Shown one piece after another: positions 34,501 to 42,466 of a stretch of DNA of 64,000 nt (positions are counted from its first letter, which is position 1; every line of letters starts with the position of its first letter). The position numbers and the translations under genes were made by a program. Location of the stretch: assembly GCA_017461665.1 (NCBI GenBank), contig JAFTXI010000030.1, positions 142,781 to 206,780 of the forward strand, in the 5' to 3' direction. A model generated the notes under the pieces. It was not told the origin of the DNA and made no database searches. It saw only the letters and a program-made list of their open reading frames with translations. This DNA is from Bacteroidales bacterium (GTDB lineage Bacteria; Bacteroidota; Bacteroidia; Bacteroidales; F082).

Positions 34501-37426
34501 CGATAATTTGAAGTTAGACATAAGATTAGATGTTGAGAGAGACGATTTGCAGCCAGGTTCGAAAGAGAAGTGGAGTCTCACCATTAGGAATTTTGAGAAT
34601 GAAGGCATTGTGGCAAATCTTTTAGCAGGGATGTATGACGCTTCGTTAGATGTCTTCGCTAAGAATAGCTGGTATTTCCCTACGTCTCCGGATATAACAA
34701 TTTCTACTAAGCCGAGATGCGACAACAGCTTCGATAATTTCTTCTGCGCTGCAAACAATAAAAGCTTTAGAAATTATAGTTTGTTCGCCTATACTCTCAT
34801 GTCGGATATGACATTAACACCTTTTGTTGGTTCTCGTTATTATGGTGTTATTAGTGCGAGACAATTGATGTCGATGTCGGCACGTGAAAGAGATGCAATT
34901 GCGACTTCTGTTGGAGGTGTAGAAATATTTCGCTTGGCGGATTCAGAAGAGAACATTGCTGCTAAAGATAATTATGATTTTCAGGAACAAGAATTATCTA
35001 ATCAAATTATTGAAAACCAAGTTCCTGTGCTGAGGGAGAATTTTGATGAGACTGCATTTTTCTATCCTAATATGATAACGAACGATGATGGAAGTCTGAC
35101 GTTTTCTTTCACAATGCCAGACGCTCTTACGCGTTGGAACCTGATGATGCTGGCTTATACTAAAGGCTTGAAAACCGGCACATTAGAAAAAACATTCACT
35201 ACATCGAAGCCTCTTATGATAATGAGCGACATGCCGCGCTTCTGTTACGAAAACGATACTCTTTGGATTGTGGCGAATGTTGTCAAGTCGCCGAGTCACC
35301 AAGTCGCTAAGTCGCCAAGTGTTGGTAATAAGTCGGTGGCTGAGCATGTCGAAGTCACAATGGCTAAATTGGAGATTTTCGATGCTTTGACAATGGAGCC
35401 TTTAAATTTGATTTTGTCGGAACAAGATGTCAATTTAGAAGAAATTTCAGTAGGGCAGAGCAGAAGCGTTAGATGGAAAGTCGCAATTGGTAAGGGCGCG
35501 ACTTGTCACGTCCAGACAAATCTTTTAGCGCTTCGTTTCAGCGTGAATGCAGAAAACTTCTCCGACTCCGAGCAACATTTACTTCCTATTTTATCGGACG
35601 AAGTCTTTATGACGGAGACGTATCCTATGACTGTAAGAGCTAATTCCGAAGAGAAATTTAATTTCGGTTTTAACAATGAGAATGAGAGAAATCAAGGACT
35701 TACGTTAAATTTCTGTGCCAATCCCAAATGGTACGCGATTCAGTCGTTGCAGTATCTTTCTCAGGAATTTGGCGATAATGTTGATGTAGCGTTTAACATT
35801 TTTTATGCAAATAGTTTAGCTGCTCACATAGCGCATAATATTCCTAATCTGTTAAATTATATTAAGAAATGGCAGATAGAATCGCCAGACGTTTTGATGT
35901 CGCAGCTTCAAAAAGATGAGAATCTTAAAGCCATAATGTTGCAGGAGACACCTTGGGTCTTGGAAGCAAAGAACGATACTGAGCAGAAGTCGCGAATTGC
36001 AAACCTATTCGACATCAATGCGATGAGTTATAAAACCACCGAAGCATTAAATATCATTAAAGAGAAACAGTCAATCAATGGAGGATGGTCGTGGTTACCT
36101 AATATGCCAGAAAGTTCTTTTATAACACAAAACATTCTAAGTGGATTCGGTAAACTTTATAAGATGAATGTTATCAACGATTTAGATGATAATCAAAAAT
36201 CAATTGTTAATTATATCGGTGATAATGCAATAAAGTATCTAACAAATGAAATCATCGAAGCTTATAGCGATGTAAAGGATAAAGGTAAATTTCATTCAAC
36301 ACCTTATATAATTAATGAACTTTATGCTTTGAGTTTCTTCGATTATGAAGGAAATGAGGTAACTGAGCCTGTCGAAGTGAGCGATCGTTTCGACAAACTC
36401 AACGGCCAAGTTAAAGATTTTTTCTTAAATCAGCTTAAGAAAGATTGGCAGAAGTTTGATCTTGAGATGCAGGCTAAGATAGCTCTTGTATTACATAGAA
36501 ACGGAGATGTTGAGACTTCACATTTGATAATGGGGTCGTTGAAAGAAAGAGTACGTCAAAATGAAGACGTCGGAGCTTATTGGAGTTCCGATGTTAAGTC
36601 GCAGACTGCTATCATGGAGGCGCTCAGAGAAATATCTCCCGACCCTCTGCTCCTTGAAGAGGCGACGATATGGCTCTTATGCAACAAACGCTGCAATATG
36701 TGGGAAAACGCTGCCACCACCGTAAACGCAATCTATGAATTGATGATTGGTGAATGTCAACAGTCGTCTGTCAACATTAAGAATAACTCTATCACCGTAG
36801 AATCTCTCGTAGAGACGTACGGACATACGTCTCAAAATTCTTCTGAAAATTCATCAGAAGACATCTTTATTCAAAAATATTGGAATGCCAATGAGATGGG
36901 TGATTTTAAAGAATTTAGCGTAAATAATAAGACAGATAATCTAATCTGGGGCGGATTGTTCCGTCAGTATTTTGTTTCTATCGATGAAGTCAGGAAACAT
37001 GAAAGTCCGTTGAATGTTGAGAGAGAATTGTTTGTAGAAAGAGTTAATGAAAACGGTTCATATCTCGTTCCAATAAAAGAAACAGCGCTCAATGTCGGCG
37101 ACAAAGTCGTTGTAAATCTTACCATTGAAAGTGAACAAGAAATGGAGTTTGTCTTTTTAAAAGATTTGAGAGCAGCATGTCTTGAACCTACGGAACAGAT
37201 GTCGCGATACAATTATTCTGACGGAATGTCTTATTATCAAATCAATAGCGATACCTTTATGGGGTTCTATTTCGACAGACTTCCGAAGGGAAAACATCGA
37301 GTGAGTTATTCGATGTTTGTTACGAAAGAGGGAAGTTTTAGCAATGGATATTCTTTCATACAATGTATGTATGCGCCTGAGTTTTCGGCATATTCTTCAT
37401 CAAGTAGGATTGTTGTTGAAGAATGA
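31592..37426 (+). CDS. Alpha-2-macroglobulin family protein (1944 aa) with in-frame repeat inserts
   Basis: A signal peptide (MKTNFLLVIIALSLFLNVKAQ) is followed by an N-terminal helical region, MG-type beta domains (VIYVLDRDSGKPLENVNVNI, TDRAIYRPGQTVHFKGVILN), the A2M domain (YPNMITNDDGSLTFSFTMPDALTRWNLM, split here for length: residues about 1155-1182) and a terpenoid-cyclase-like helical domain (NGGWSWLPNMPESSFITQNI). The GCxEQ thioester motif is absent. Bacterial relatives are thought to trap or inhibit proteases in the periplasm, which fits the protease-rich setting. Seven repeat-derived inserts are visible at about residues 115-124 (RQQTTDNRQQ), 181, 265, 801-817, 1231-1245, 1590-1607 and 1740-1748. 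The frame is intact throughout. Confidence 0.88.
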   Translation: MKTNFLLVIIALSLFLNVKAQSYNDLWKNLNENLENNLPKSAATILDEIELKAVNENDQKELLKTFLYRFRIFYLENDEAVEASIKFAEENISRLQEPERAIFNIAIASIYEIRQQTTDNRQQTSSIELWENAFSDIESLQKNTTESYKDILTIYDKMADIDFNIEPTLYDYVTHKIILFVETSYQGDSNFNIPDLYQNLIDFDKKNNYTDAAIYNEIQKLKCEYNNSDDFETYFNSLENIKKDNIDNPLVTSVMALQAEAISHVETYVSTSDISNKQKVLDICNEAIELFPESKGAKQCESIRSEILQKELLLSMQNVQIPNKDITAELTYRNLTNPHYRIYKVSQKDLEKLNKSYDNSELVKELFKKELIAENHIEILDKKDYQEYTLNIKLPKLDYGTYFIMFSKDDNFSMKEDELPAIHLFQVSNLSFVTTKEDEDFVIYVLDRDSGKPLENVNVNIYKQTYDYDKRKYVNTTLADLTTDKNGTAKIPYVENNSFYVNLFKDGDMLSDRYMYFYNYPNKDEKKEKTFFFTDRAIYRPGQTVHFKGVILNENLQKKELFVGKETTVILKDSNWQDVASQTFTTNEFGSFDGSFVIPNNVSNGYFQIKNESGSIGFKVEEYKRPTFEITFENPDKSFKLNDEVELSGSVRAYAGFGLDNVNYKYKVVRRTYFPYRYWRFANYYDNEKQIVFGDGTTDKKGDFNINFKLVFDEKEKDKLPVYEYIVTIDVTNAQGETQSKTYTLKASDIDLIIDVNNRSEIVFRDSLDLLTFDVKNLKENPVEAKLIRKVYRLDSSKSKVTEPVEMTGVLTSSTTKSKYLIYNDTINVNGSYALFPNVKNLVNIGRHVVELISVDNENVKTSVRLTIIDLESDEMPCDTMCISYCDKESAQPSEDVNFYLGSSAKDVNVYVMIKHGNEIRYYKRKTISDKVLKFSYKIKEEDRGRISFQAFFVKNNTINIVQQDVLVPYDNLKLDIRLDVERDDLQPGSKEKWSLTIRNFENEGIVANLLAGMYDASLDVFAKNSWYFPTSPDITISTKPRCDNSFDNFFCAANNKSFRNYSLFAYTLMSDMTLTPFVGSRYYGVISARQLMSMSARERDAIATSVGGVEIFRLADSEENIAAKDNYDFQEQELSNQIIENQVPVLRENFDETAFFYPNMITNDDGSLTFSFTMPDALTRWNLMMLAYTKGLKTGTLEKTFTTSKPLMIMSDMPRFCYENDTLWIVANVVKSPSHQVAKSPSVGNKSVAEHVEVTMAKLEIFDALTMEPLNLILSEQDVNLEEISVGQSRSVRWKVAIGKGATCHVQTNLLALRFSVNAENFSDSEQHLLPILSDEVFMTETYPMTVRANSEEKFNFGFNNENERNQGLTLNFCANPKWYAIQSLQYLSQEFGDNVDVAFNIFYANSLAAHIAHNIPNLLNYIKKWQIESPDVLMSQLQKDENLKAIMLQETPWVLEAKNDTEQKSRIANLFDINAMSYKTTEALNIIKEKQSINGGWSWLPNMPESSFITQNILSGFGKLYKMNVINDLDDNQKSIVNYIGDNAIKYLTNEIIEAYSDVKDKGKFHSTPYIINELYALSFFDYEGNEVTEPVEVSDRFDKLNGQVKDFFLNQLKKDWQKFDLEMQAKIALVLHRNGDVETSHLIMGSLKERVRQNEDVGAYWSSDVKSQTAIMEALREISPDPLLLEEATIWLLCNKRCNMWENAATTVNAIYELMIGECQQSSVNIKNNSITVESLVETYGHTSQNSSENSSEDIFIQKYWNANEMGDFKEFSVNNKTDNLIWGGLFRQYFVSIDEVRKHESPLNVERELFVERVNENGSYLVPIKETALNVGDKVVVNLTIESEQEMEFVFLKDLRAACLEPTEQMSRYNYSDGMSYYQINSDTFMGFYFDRLPKGKHRVSYSMFVTKEGSFSNGYSFIQCMYAPEFSAYSSSSRIVVEE
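31934..31962 (+). repeat. Period-7 array CAACAGA x4 inside the macroglobulin gene
   Basis: Four exact CAACAGA units encode RQQTTDNRQQ. Seven is not a multiple of three, so gain or loss of one unit would shift the frame. Confidence 0.8.
32384..32407 (+). repeat. GTAGAGACGTAC hairpin inside the macroglobulin gene
   Basis: AGACGTAC-GTCA-GTACGTCT is a perfect 8-bp hairpin encoding VETYVSTS. A half copy (GTAGAGACGTCTTATCAAG) lies in the same reading frame at 32132-32150. Confidence 0.75.
33992..34040 (+). repeat. CTGAGCCTGTTGAA palindrome inside the macroglobulin gene
   Basis: CACTGAGCCTGTTGAAATGA is followed by the diverged inverse TTGACAAGCTCAACGACC. It encodes VTEPVEMTG followed by VLTSSTT. 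Confidence 0.7.
35284..35325 (+). repeat. Period-8 array (CAAGTCGC type) inside the macroglobulin gene
   Basis: Units CAAGTCGC, CGAGTCAC, CAAGTCGC, TAAGTCGC, CAAGTGTT encode VKSPSHQVAKSPSV. Confidence 0.7.
36360..36410 (+). repeat. CTGAGCCTGTCGAA palindrome inside the macroglobulin gene
   Basis: ACTGAGCCTGTCGAAGTGAG and TTTCGACAAACTCAACGGCC are inverted arms around a short centre. They encode VTEPVEVSD then RFDKLNGQ. Confidence 0.75.
36809..36833 (+). repeat. GTAGAGACGTAC hairpin inside the macroglobulin gene, second copy
   Basis: GAGACGTA-CGGACA-TACGTCTC is a perfect hairpin encoding VETYGHTSQ, read in the same codon phase as the copy at 32384. Confidence 0.75.
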
Positions 37427-37451
37427 TACTCAAGCGCATAATAATTATATG

Positions 37452-40400
37452 TTATTTACAATAAACGACTTTCTCGGTAATGGTTTCTTCTTTTGTTATT
37501 ATCTCAATGACATAGACTCCGCTTCTGAATCTTCTCATGTCAATCTTGAAAGAGTCGCTACTGACATCTTGGTCGAGGACTTTTGCACCGGTGATGCTAA
37601 ATAGTTTTACGTTGATGATATCGGCGACATTGATGTTAAGATAATCGTTTGTTGGGATAGGGAAAATCATGTCTTTTTCGCCACCTTCAGGAATAGGTTC
37701 GATGCAGATCTCGTCAGAAGCGACGACAAAACAGCTGTCGTAATAAGCTTCGATTTTGTAGCAAGTCTTGCTGTCGATATTTTGATCAATGAATGTCTTT
37801 GAGTTGAGATTAGACGCTACTAACTCATCATCGCGGAATAAATTATAAGTTGTCCTATCATTGTCAAAACTTCCGTCAGTCTTTATTCGCAGCAGCCATG
37901 AATAATCCAAACCAAAAGTAGTGGCAGGACTCCAAACGTTATTGCCTGTTTTTATCAAACAACTGTTGGGTTTACCAATATAATTACCACACGGAATAGG
38001 TTTGCCGTTTACCAAAATAGTCTTTACTACAATCCAGAGGTCTTTGTTGTTGTCGAAACTTACTTTTTCTGATAATGCAAGTTCTACAAAGTCATTAGTG
38101 TTGTTTGTTACGAAAGTCTCTTCGTAGAGAAGAGTGCTGTCGTGGACATATTCTCCATTATGAATGCTGAACTGATAGCGAGCCGAACATGCATCAAATA
38201 TTTCCAAAGCATAAATATCAGAACCTTCATAAAGCTTTAGACTTTCTGATTCAATCTTAATTCCCCATCTGTGGTTGGTAGAACCTTCGTTGGTTACATA
38301 AACACCATCGTCATATCCCAAAGTGTTGTTGCTTTGTTCAGACAAATTCCAACTTAATTCAACATCGCAACCCTTGTATATGCCCTCGAGTGTTAACTCT
38401 CCCGGAACATATTTAATGAAGTTTTCGGTAACGATATTAGAGGGTAACGAAATACAATCGGATGTCATACTTTTTACGCAATAATCGTAAGGTGCAGTTT
38501 CCGGAATGTTTTTGTCAGTGAATGTATAATCTTTGATGTTTTCGGCTATTATCTCGTTGTTGCGTAAGACGGCGAAACTCTCGGCTTCAACCGTTGACTC
38601 CCATGTCAAGACGATGCTGTTGCCTATTATTTTTGAAACGAGGTTCTTAGGGGCGGAGCAGCTGCTTATTCCGTCGGCGGTAAATTCCAATAATAAGCCT
38701 TCTTGTAAATCGCCTGATGTGAAGATGGTCTCGTCGTTGTTCGTTATGGTGAAAGAACATTCGCTATCGTCCCAGCCTTTTAACCAAGAAACACTGACCT
38801 TTGTACCGACAGGAACGATGAAGTTGTTTGTTAATTCATTTCCTGAATAAATGGTGAAATATCTGTCTTCCATATCTTCGTTATCGAAAGATACTTTTAT
38901 CTCGCCGCCTTGCCATCCGTATTCGCCTACAGAGTTCATATTAATAATGTATTCGCAGAAATCGCCAGTGACAACATTTTCGATATTTGAATGAAAAGAT
39001 TCTTCATTACCAAAGACTGATGTTACGTGATAATTATAGTAGTTACTTTGGCTATCATCATAACTGTCGTTGAAATGATTTTCTTTTACATTGGCGACGA
39101 ATTCGTTGTTACGATATACGTTATAAGACTCTGCTGTCTCCACTGTGTCCCAATTTAACTTGACAATATTTTCAAATCCATTGACAGACAAGACGAGATT
39201 GTTAGGAATCATCTCCGTGTCGATAGGACAATAGGTGAATGTCATTTGGTTGCCGGTCTCTGATATATTGCAGATGTTAAAAGTCAAATCTTCTTGGTTT
39301 TTATTCAAGAATGGATAAGGGTCTGTGTTGATGTTGAACTCGGTTCTTCCCGACTCTGCCGAGAAGGCGGCGTTGTTTATGGTACCGTTTCTGTTATATG
39401 TGCCACCGGGTCGGAAGATATACACTTCGTCGAAGGTGCTGCTTCCGTCGAAGTTGTTGCACCCATGGAAACGGGTGTCGATTCTATAAATAAGCAGCCC
39501 GCTACCTGGTAATCCGCTTTCGAAGAAGTTGCTTCGGTTTCTGTATTCAACCAAATAATATTGGTCGGGATGTGATGTGGGTATTTTGTAGCAGTTTCTT
39601 CTTCCACCTTCCCATGAGTTGGCTTCGATGGTGTAGGTTCCGTAACCAATCTCAGGAATCTTGTCAATCCATGTTCCATATTTGTATTTCATGTATGTCG
39701 CTGTATGTTGTGGAGGAGAGGCGTTTCCGCACATCAAGTCCCATGGTCCGGAAGGCGACAGGTTGTCGAATCCCGGGAGATAATGGTATAAGTCGGGGAG
39801 ACCCAAAGAGTGACCCATCTCGTGACATAAAGTCGATACGGTAAAATATGACGATGTCTCCAATTGGAAGTTGAACGTTCCTACTTTCTTGCCGTTGATG
39901 TAAGCATCTTCACCATACATCGACCACATGTGAGGCCATAGCAAGTCGCTCCAATCACCGACATTACCTTTAACGACGAAGATAACGTTGTCGATATAAC
40001 CGTCGTTGTCGCGGTCGATGTTTAATGTGTCGGGAACTAAATCGGCTATATGTTCTATAGCTCTTTTTAATAATGGAAACTCGCGTTCAGCCTGATTGGT
40101 ATAGCCTTCAGGATTGGTCGTCGGGTTATAAGGCTGATAATAGTTTCTCGGATAGATGTCTTCGTATGCAAGTACCTTATCACCTTCAGGAATAGGATAA
40201 TAATAAGAAGCCATAGAGAGTTGATTGTAAGTGGCTTTCTTGTAATAGTTGTTCATAGAGATGTCGTAATAGCCGTCGTTGTTAAACATCTCATTCAGTT
40301 TTGTTGTGGTAGTGCTTAGGTCGTTGTCGCCTTTAAACTTGATGAAGACGACCAAATTGTTATAAACGCCATGGTTGAGGTTCTTGCTGTTTCTCATTTC

Positions 40401-40748
40401 AGGTACCTTCATGGCGTCTCTTTTCTTCTGATAATCTTCTTGAGAAATCATGATGTTTGGTTTGAGACCTAATGCTTTAGGATTAGATTTTCCTGCTATG
40501 TGCTGTGTCGGCATTATCTTTCCGTCAGCGTCGGTGGTGGCATAGACGAAGTAACCGTTTTCTGCTTGTACGATGGTAAATCCGTCGATGTCATGAAGTC
40601 GGTTGTAAAATTCGTCACCGGAAGCGAAACAATACAATTTCGTTCCGTCGGGTTGTGTCAATATCTTTTCGATGTTAAAGAATGGAGCGGCAATGACTGC
40701 ATTGATACATAATAGCAATATTGCTGTCAGTAATGTTTTAATTCTCAT
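37452..40748 (-). CDS. M6 family (immune-inhibitor-A-like) metalloprotease with T9SS sorting domain
   Basis: The protein has a signal peptide (MRIKTLLTAILLLCINAVIA), a propeptide-like region and a catalytic domain with zinc site CHEMGHSLGLPDLYH (H309, E310, H313, D319 as likely third ligand). After the domain come several Fn3-like modules (VKLNWDTVETAESYNVYRNN, IVLTWESTVEAESFAVLRNN) and galactose-binding-like beta segments. A type A sorting domain ends the protein (MIFPIPTNDYLNINV to ITEKVVYCK). It is an extracellular endopeptidase, convergent with the macroglobulin gene, whose stop is only 25 bp away. Confidence 0.92.
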   Translation of the reverse strand: MRIKTLLTAILLLCINAVIAAPFFNIEKILTQPDGTKLYCFASGDEFYNRLHDIDGFTIVQAENGYFVYATTDADGKIMPTQHIAGKSNPKALGLKPNIMISQEDYQKKRDAMKVPEMRNSKNLNHGVYNNLVVFIKFKGDNDLSTTTTKLNEMFNNDGYYDISMNNYYKKATYNQLSMASYYYPIPEGDKVLAYEDIYPRNYYQPYNPTTNPEGYTNQAEREFPLLKRAIEHIADLVPDTLNIDRDNDGYIDNVIFVVKGNVGDWSDLLWPHMWSMYGEDAYINGKKVGTFNFQLETSSYFTVSTLCHEMGHSLGLPDLYHYLPGFDNLSPSGPWDLMCGNASPPQHTATYMKYKYGTWIDKIPEIGYGTYTIEANSWEGGRRNCYKIPTSHPDQYYLVEYRNRSNFFESGLPGSGLLIYRIDTRFHGCNNFDGSSTFDEVYIFRPGGTYNRNGTINNAAFSAESGRTEFNINTDPYPFLNKNQEDLTFNICNISETGNQMTFTYCPIDTEMIPNNLVLSVNGFENIVKLNWDTVETAESYNVYRNNEFVANVKENHFNDSYDDSQSNYYNYHVTSVFGNEESFHSNIENVVTGDFCEYIINMNSVGEYGWQGGEIKVSFDNEDMEDRYFTIYSGNELTNNFIVPVGTKVSVSWLKGWDDSECSFTITNNDETIFTSGDLQEGLLLEFTADGISSCSAPKNLVSKIIGNSIVLTWESTVEAESFAVLRNNEIIAENIKDYTFTDKNIPETAPYDYCVKSMTSDCISLPSNIVTENFIKYVPGELTLEGIYKGCDVELSWNLSEQSNNTLGYDDGVYVTNEGSTNHRWGIKIESESLKLYEGSDIYALEIFDACSARYQFSIHNGEYVHDSTLLYEETFVTNNTNDFVELALSEKVSFDNNKDLWIVVKTILVNGKPIPCGNYIGKPNSCLIKTGNNVWSPATTFGLDYSWLLRIKTDGSFDNDRTTYNLFRDDELVASNLNSKTFIDQNIDSKTCYKIEAYYDSCFVVASDEICIEPIPEGGEKDMIFPIPTNDYLNINVADIINVKLFSITGAKVLDQDVSSDSFKIDMRRFRSGVYVIEIITKEETITEKVVYCK

Positions 40749-40791
40749 ACTCTGTAGTTTATATGGTTTAAATTATTCATTGTTAGTTTAT

Positions 40792-40847
40792 AAGACGCAT
40801 CAATTACAGATTGTTTATTTTTAAAGGTGTCATTGGTACGTCTCTAC
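40792..40847 (-). repeat. GAGACG stem-loop element overlapping the rsmI 3' end
   Basis: On the minus strand GTAGAGACGTACCAATGACA pairs with TGTAATTGATGCGTCTT (one mismatch in the inner arm), with ACC and AATAAACAAT in the loop. It overlaps the last 14 codons and stop of rsmI. Confidence 0.8.
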
Positions 40848-41529
40848 ATAATTGTCGACTGTCAATTCCTTCAAGGACTATCACTATCTCGCCTTTGACT
40901 TCTTTGTTGCTGAAATATTCGGATACTTCGGCGAGCGAGCCTCTGACGTTTTCTTCATAGATTTTTGTTAGCTCGCGAGCGACGGAGACTTTTCTTTCCG
41001 CACCGCATACCTCGATAAGTTGTTGTAAAGTCTTGACTAAGCGAAATGGAGATTCGTAGAGTATTGTGGTGTAACGGTTATTGGCTATTTCGTTTAATTT
41101 TGTCTGACGACCTTTTTTGTGAGGAAGGAACCCTTCGAAGATGAAGTGGTCGGCTGAGAGTCCGGAGTTGACGAGAGCCGGGACGAAAGCTGTAGCGCCT
41201 GGAAGACATTCGACTTCTATGCCGAGTCTGATGCATTCTCTCACCAAGAGGAATCCCGGGTCGGAGATGGCAGGCGTGCCGGCGTCGGTGACTAATGCCA
41301 TCTTCTCGCCACTTAAAATACGTTCTGCATACGAACTGACAACCTTATGCTCGTTGTTTATATGAAACGCCATCATAGGCTTGCTGATATTATAATGTCT
41401 TAAGAGATTGCCGCTCGTGCGAGTGTCTTCTGCTAAAATAACATCGACTTCCTCGCGCAAGATCCTCAATGCGCGCATCGTGATGTCTTCGAGATTACCT
41501 ATCGGCGTCGGTACCAAATATAATTTCAT
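40804..41529 (-). CDS. rsmI: 16S rRNA (cytidine(1402)-2'-O)-methyltransferase RsmI
   Basis: RsmI methylates the ribose of C1402 in the 30S decoding centre using SAM. Signatures are LYLVPTPIGNLEDITMRALR at the start, VDVILAEDTRTSGNLL, ALVTDAGTPAISDPG and CLPGATAFVPALVNSGL. The family body ends near EIVIVLEGI; the following tail (DSRQLCRDVPMTPLKINNL) is encoded by a GACAGTCGACAATT unit plus the GAGACG stem-loop, so it is repeat-derived. The gene lies upstream of the M6 protease on the same strand and downstream of the repeat-rich conserved gene. Confidence 0.95.
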   Translation of the reverse strand: MKLYLVPTPIGNLEDITMRALRILREEVDVILAEDTRTSGNLLRHYNISKPMMAFHINNEHKVVSSYAERILSGEKMALVTDAGTPAISDPGFLLVRECIRLGIEVECLPGATAFVPALVNSGLSADHFIFEGFLPHKKGRQTKLNEIANNRYTTILYESPFRLVKTLQQLIEVCGAERKVSVARELTKIYEENVRGSLAEVSEYFSNKEVKGEIVIVLEGIDSRQLCRDVPMTPLKINNL

Positions 41530-41544
41530 AATTCATAATTATTT

Positions 41545-41595
41545 GAGACGTGTCTCTACAGGATACATTCAATGTGTCCTTACAATTCCTAATTA
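41545..41595 (-). repeat. Composite hairpin: GGACACATT palindrome plus GAGACAC/GTGTCTC
   Basis: On the minus strand TTAGGAATTGTAAGGACACA leads into a hairpin with ATGTATCCT, then GTAGAGAC and GTCTC. The order (TAGGAATT, GGACACAT palindrome, GTAGAGAC) matches that at 5476-5574 on the plus strand. Confidence 0.7.
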
Positions 41596-42360
41596 ACAAC
41601 AAAATCTTCTTTCAATTAAATCACTTAATTTCTTATATGCTTCAGAGTTGCAGTCCCATTGAAACTCAATCTGTAGTTCGCTCATATATGTGCGTGCTCC
41701 TAATAAAGTCGGGAAGTTGTTCAAAGCTCTGATGGATCTGTTGTATTTATCCATACTGCCTCCAAACAATTCGTTGAGAAGTAAAAACTTGTCGTTGATG
41801 CCAATCGCACTCATTAGATCGGATACGGGTTTTCTTTGTAATCGAGCTGCGAGGCTGTTGTCCTCAATAAGTTCAAGAATGTCGCCTATAGTTTGAGGTT
41901 CTTTTTTGTATGCTCTTATACCAGAATCTTCCTCTTTGGGAGTCTCTAAGTCTATGAGTCTATGAGTCTCTGCGTTTTTCTCTTCTTCAAAAATTTCTTC
42001 CTCAAAAGTCTCTGAAGTTTTTAAGTTCTGAAGTTCTGAGTTTTCTTCTTCGAAAGTCACCGAGTCACCGAGTCTCTGAGTCTCTGAGTTTTCATCTTCA
42101 AAATTTTCTGAAGTTCTGAAGTTCTGAAATTCTGAGTTTTCTTCAACGATTTCCATCGGAATGGAATCGATATTCATATTACATTTTACGGAACAAAGGG
42201 TGTTGTACAGCTTACGAGTATTTTCCATCAATAAATCGACATCAAGCTGATTCATGAGTTTATCTTTTCTAATCAAAAAACTAACCTGATTAGACATCTT
42301 GTTTAAAATTTCCTCGACCTGAAAAATTACACTATTTTGGTTATTATTTCTTTGTTCCAT
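41593..42360 (-). CDS. Conserved Bacteroidales hypothetical protein with repeat-derived 16-aa repeats
   Basis: I do not know its function. The N-terminus (about residues 1-70) is helical. The C-terminus (IGDILELIEDNSLAARLQ, SDLMSAIGINDKFLLLNELF, YNRSIRALNNFPTLLGARTY) resembles a small helical domain found in many uncharacterised Bacteroidales proteins. Between them lie acidic 16-residue repeats starting ENSEFQNFRTSE, ENSETQRLGDSV and ENSELQNLKTSE plus a diverged unit KNAETHRLIDLE. The DNA under each unit is a run of period-8 repeats joined by a GAAGAAGAAAACTC-type spacer. A TATCTTTG element lies at 42392-42399. The stop codon sits at the edge of the composite hairpin repeat. Confidence 0.75.
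   Translation of the reverse strand: MEQRNNNQNSVIFQVEEILNKMSNQVSFLIRKDKLMNQLDVDLLMENTRKLYNTLCSVKCNMNIDSIPMEIVEENSEFQNFRTSENFEDENSETQRLGDSVTFEEENSELQNLKTSETFEEEIFEEEKNAETHRLIDLETPKEEDSGIRAYKKEPQTIGDILELIEDNSLAARLQRKPVSDLMSAIGINDKFLLLNELFGGSMDKYNRSIRALNNFPTLLGARTYMSELQIEFQWDCNSEAYKKLSDLIERRFCC
41926..42141 (-). repeat. Period-8 arrays building a 48-nt/16-aa coding repeat
   Basis: On the minus strand, arrays of CAGAACTT, CAGAGACT, CGGTGACT and CATAGACT alternate with an acidic spacer. At least three 48-nt units and one diverged unit are seen; each uses a different octamer type. Confidence 0.75.
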
Positions 42361-42391
42361 TTCAAATATTTTTTACTTTTGCTCAACAGAA

Positions 42392-42399
42392 CAAAGATA
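42392..42399 (-). promoter_or_regulatory. -7 element for the repeat-rich conserved gene
   Basis: The minus strand reads TATCTTTG, a TAnnTTTG match, about 31 nt before the ATG at 42360. Confidence 0.5.
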
Positions 42400-42466
42400 G
42401 ATATTTTTTGTGAATGAGAAGGTATGTTTCTCGAAAAAATACAATAATTAATTAAAACGAAAGGTT

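Noticed and set aside
35615-35632. GGAGACGTATCCTATG inside the macroglobulin gene as another stem-loop insert
   Set aside because: Only about 10 nt match the left end and no inverted arm follows, so chance similarity is more likely.
41926-42141. CRISPR-like array
   Set aside because: The units are 8 nt within a 48-nt coding repeat, in frame inside a gene, with no spacers of unique sequence and no cas genes.
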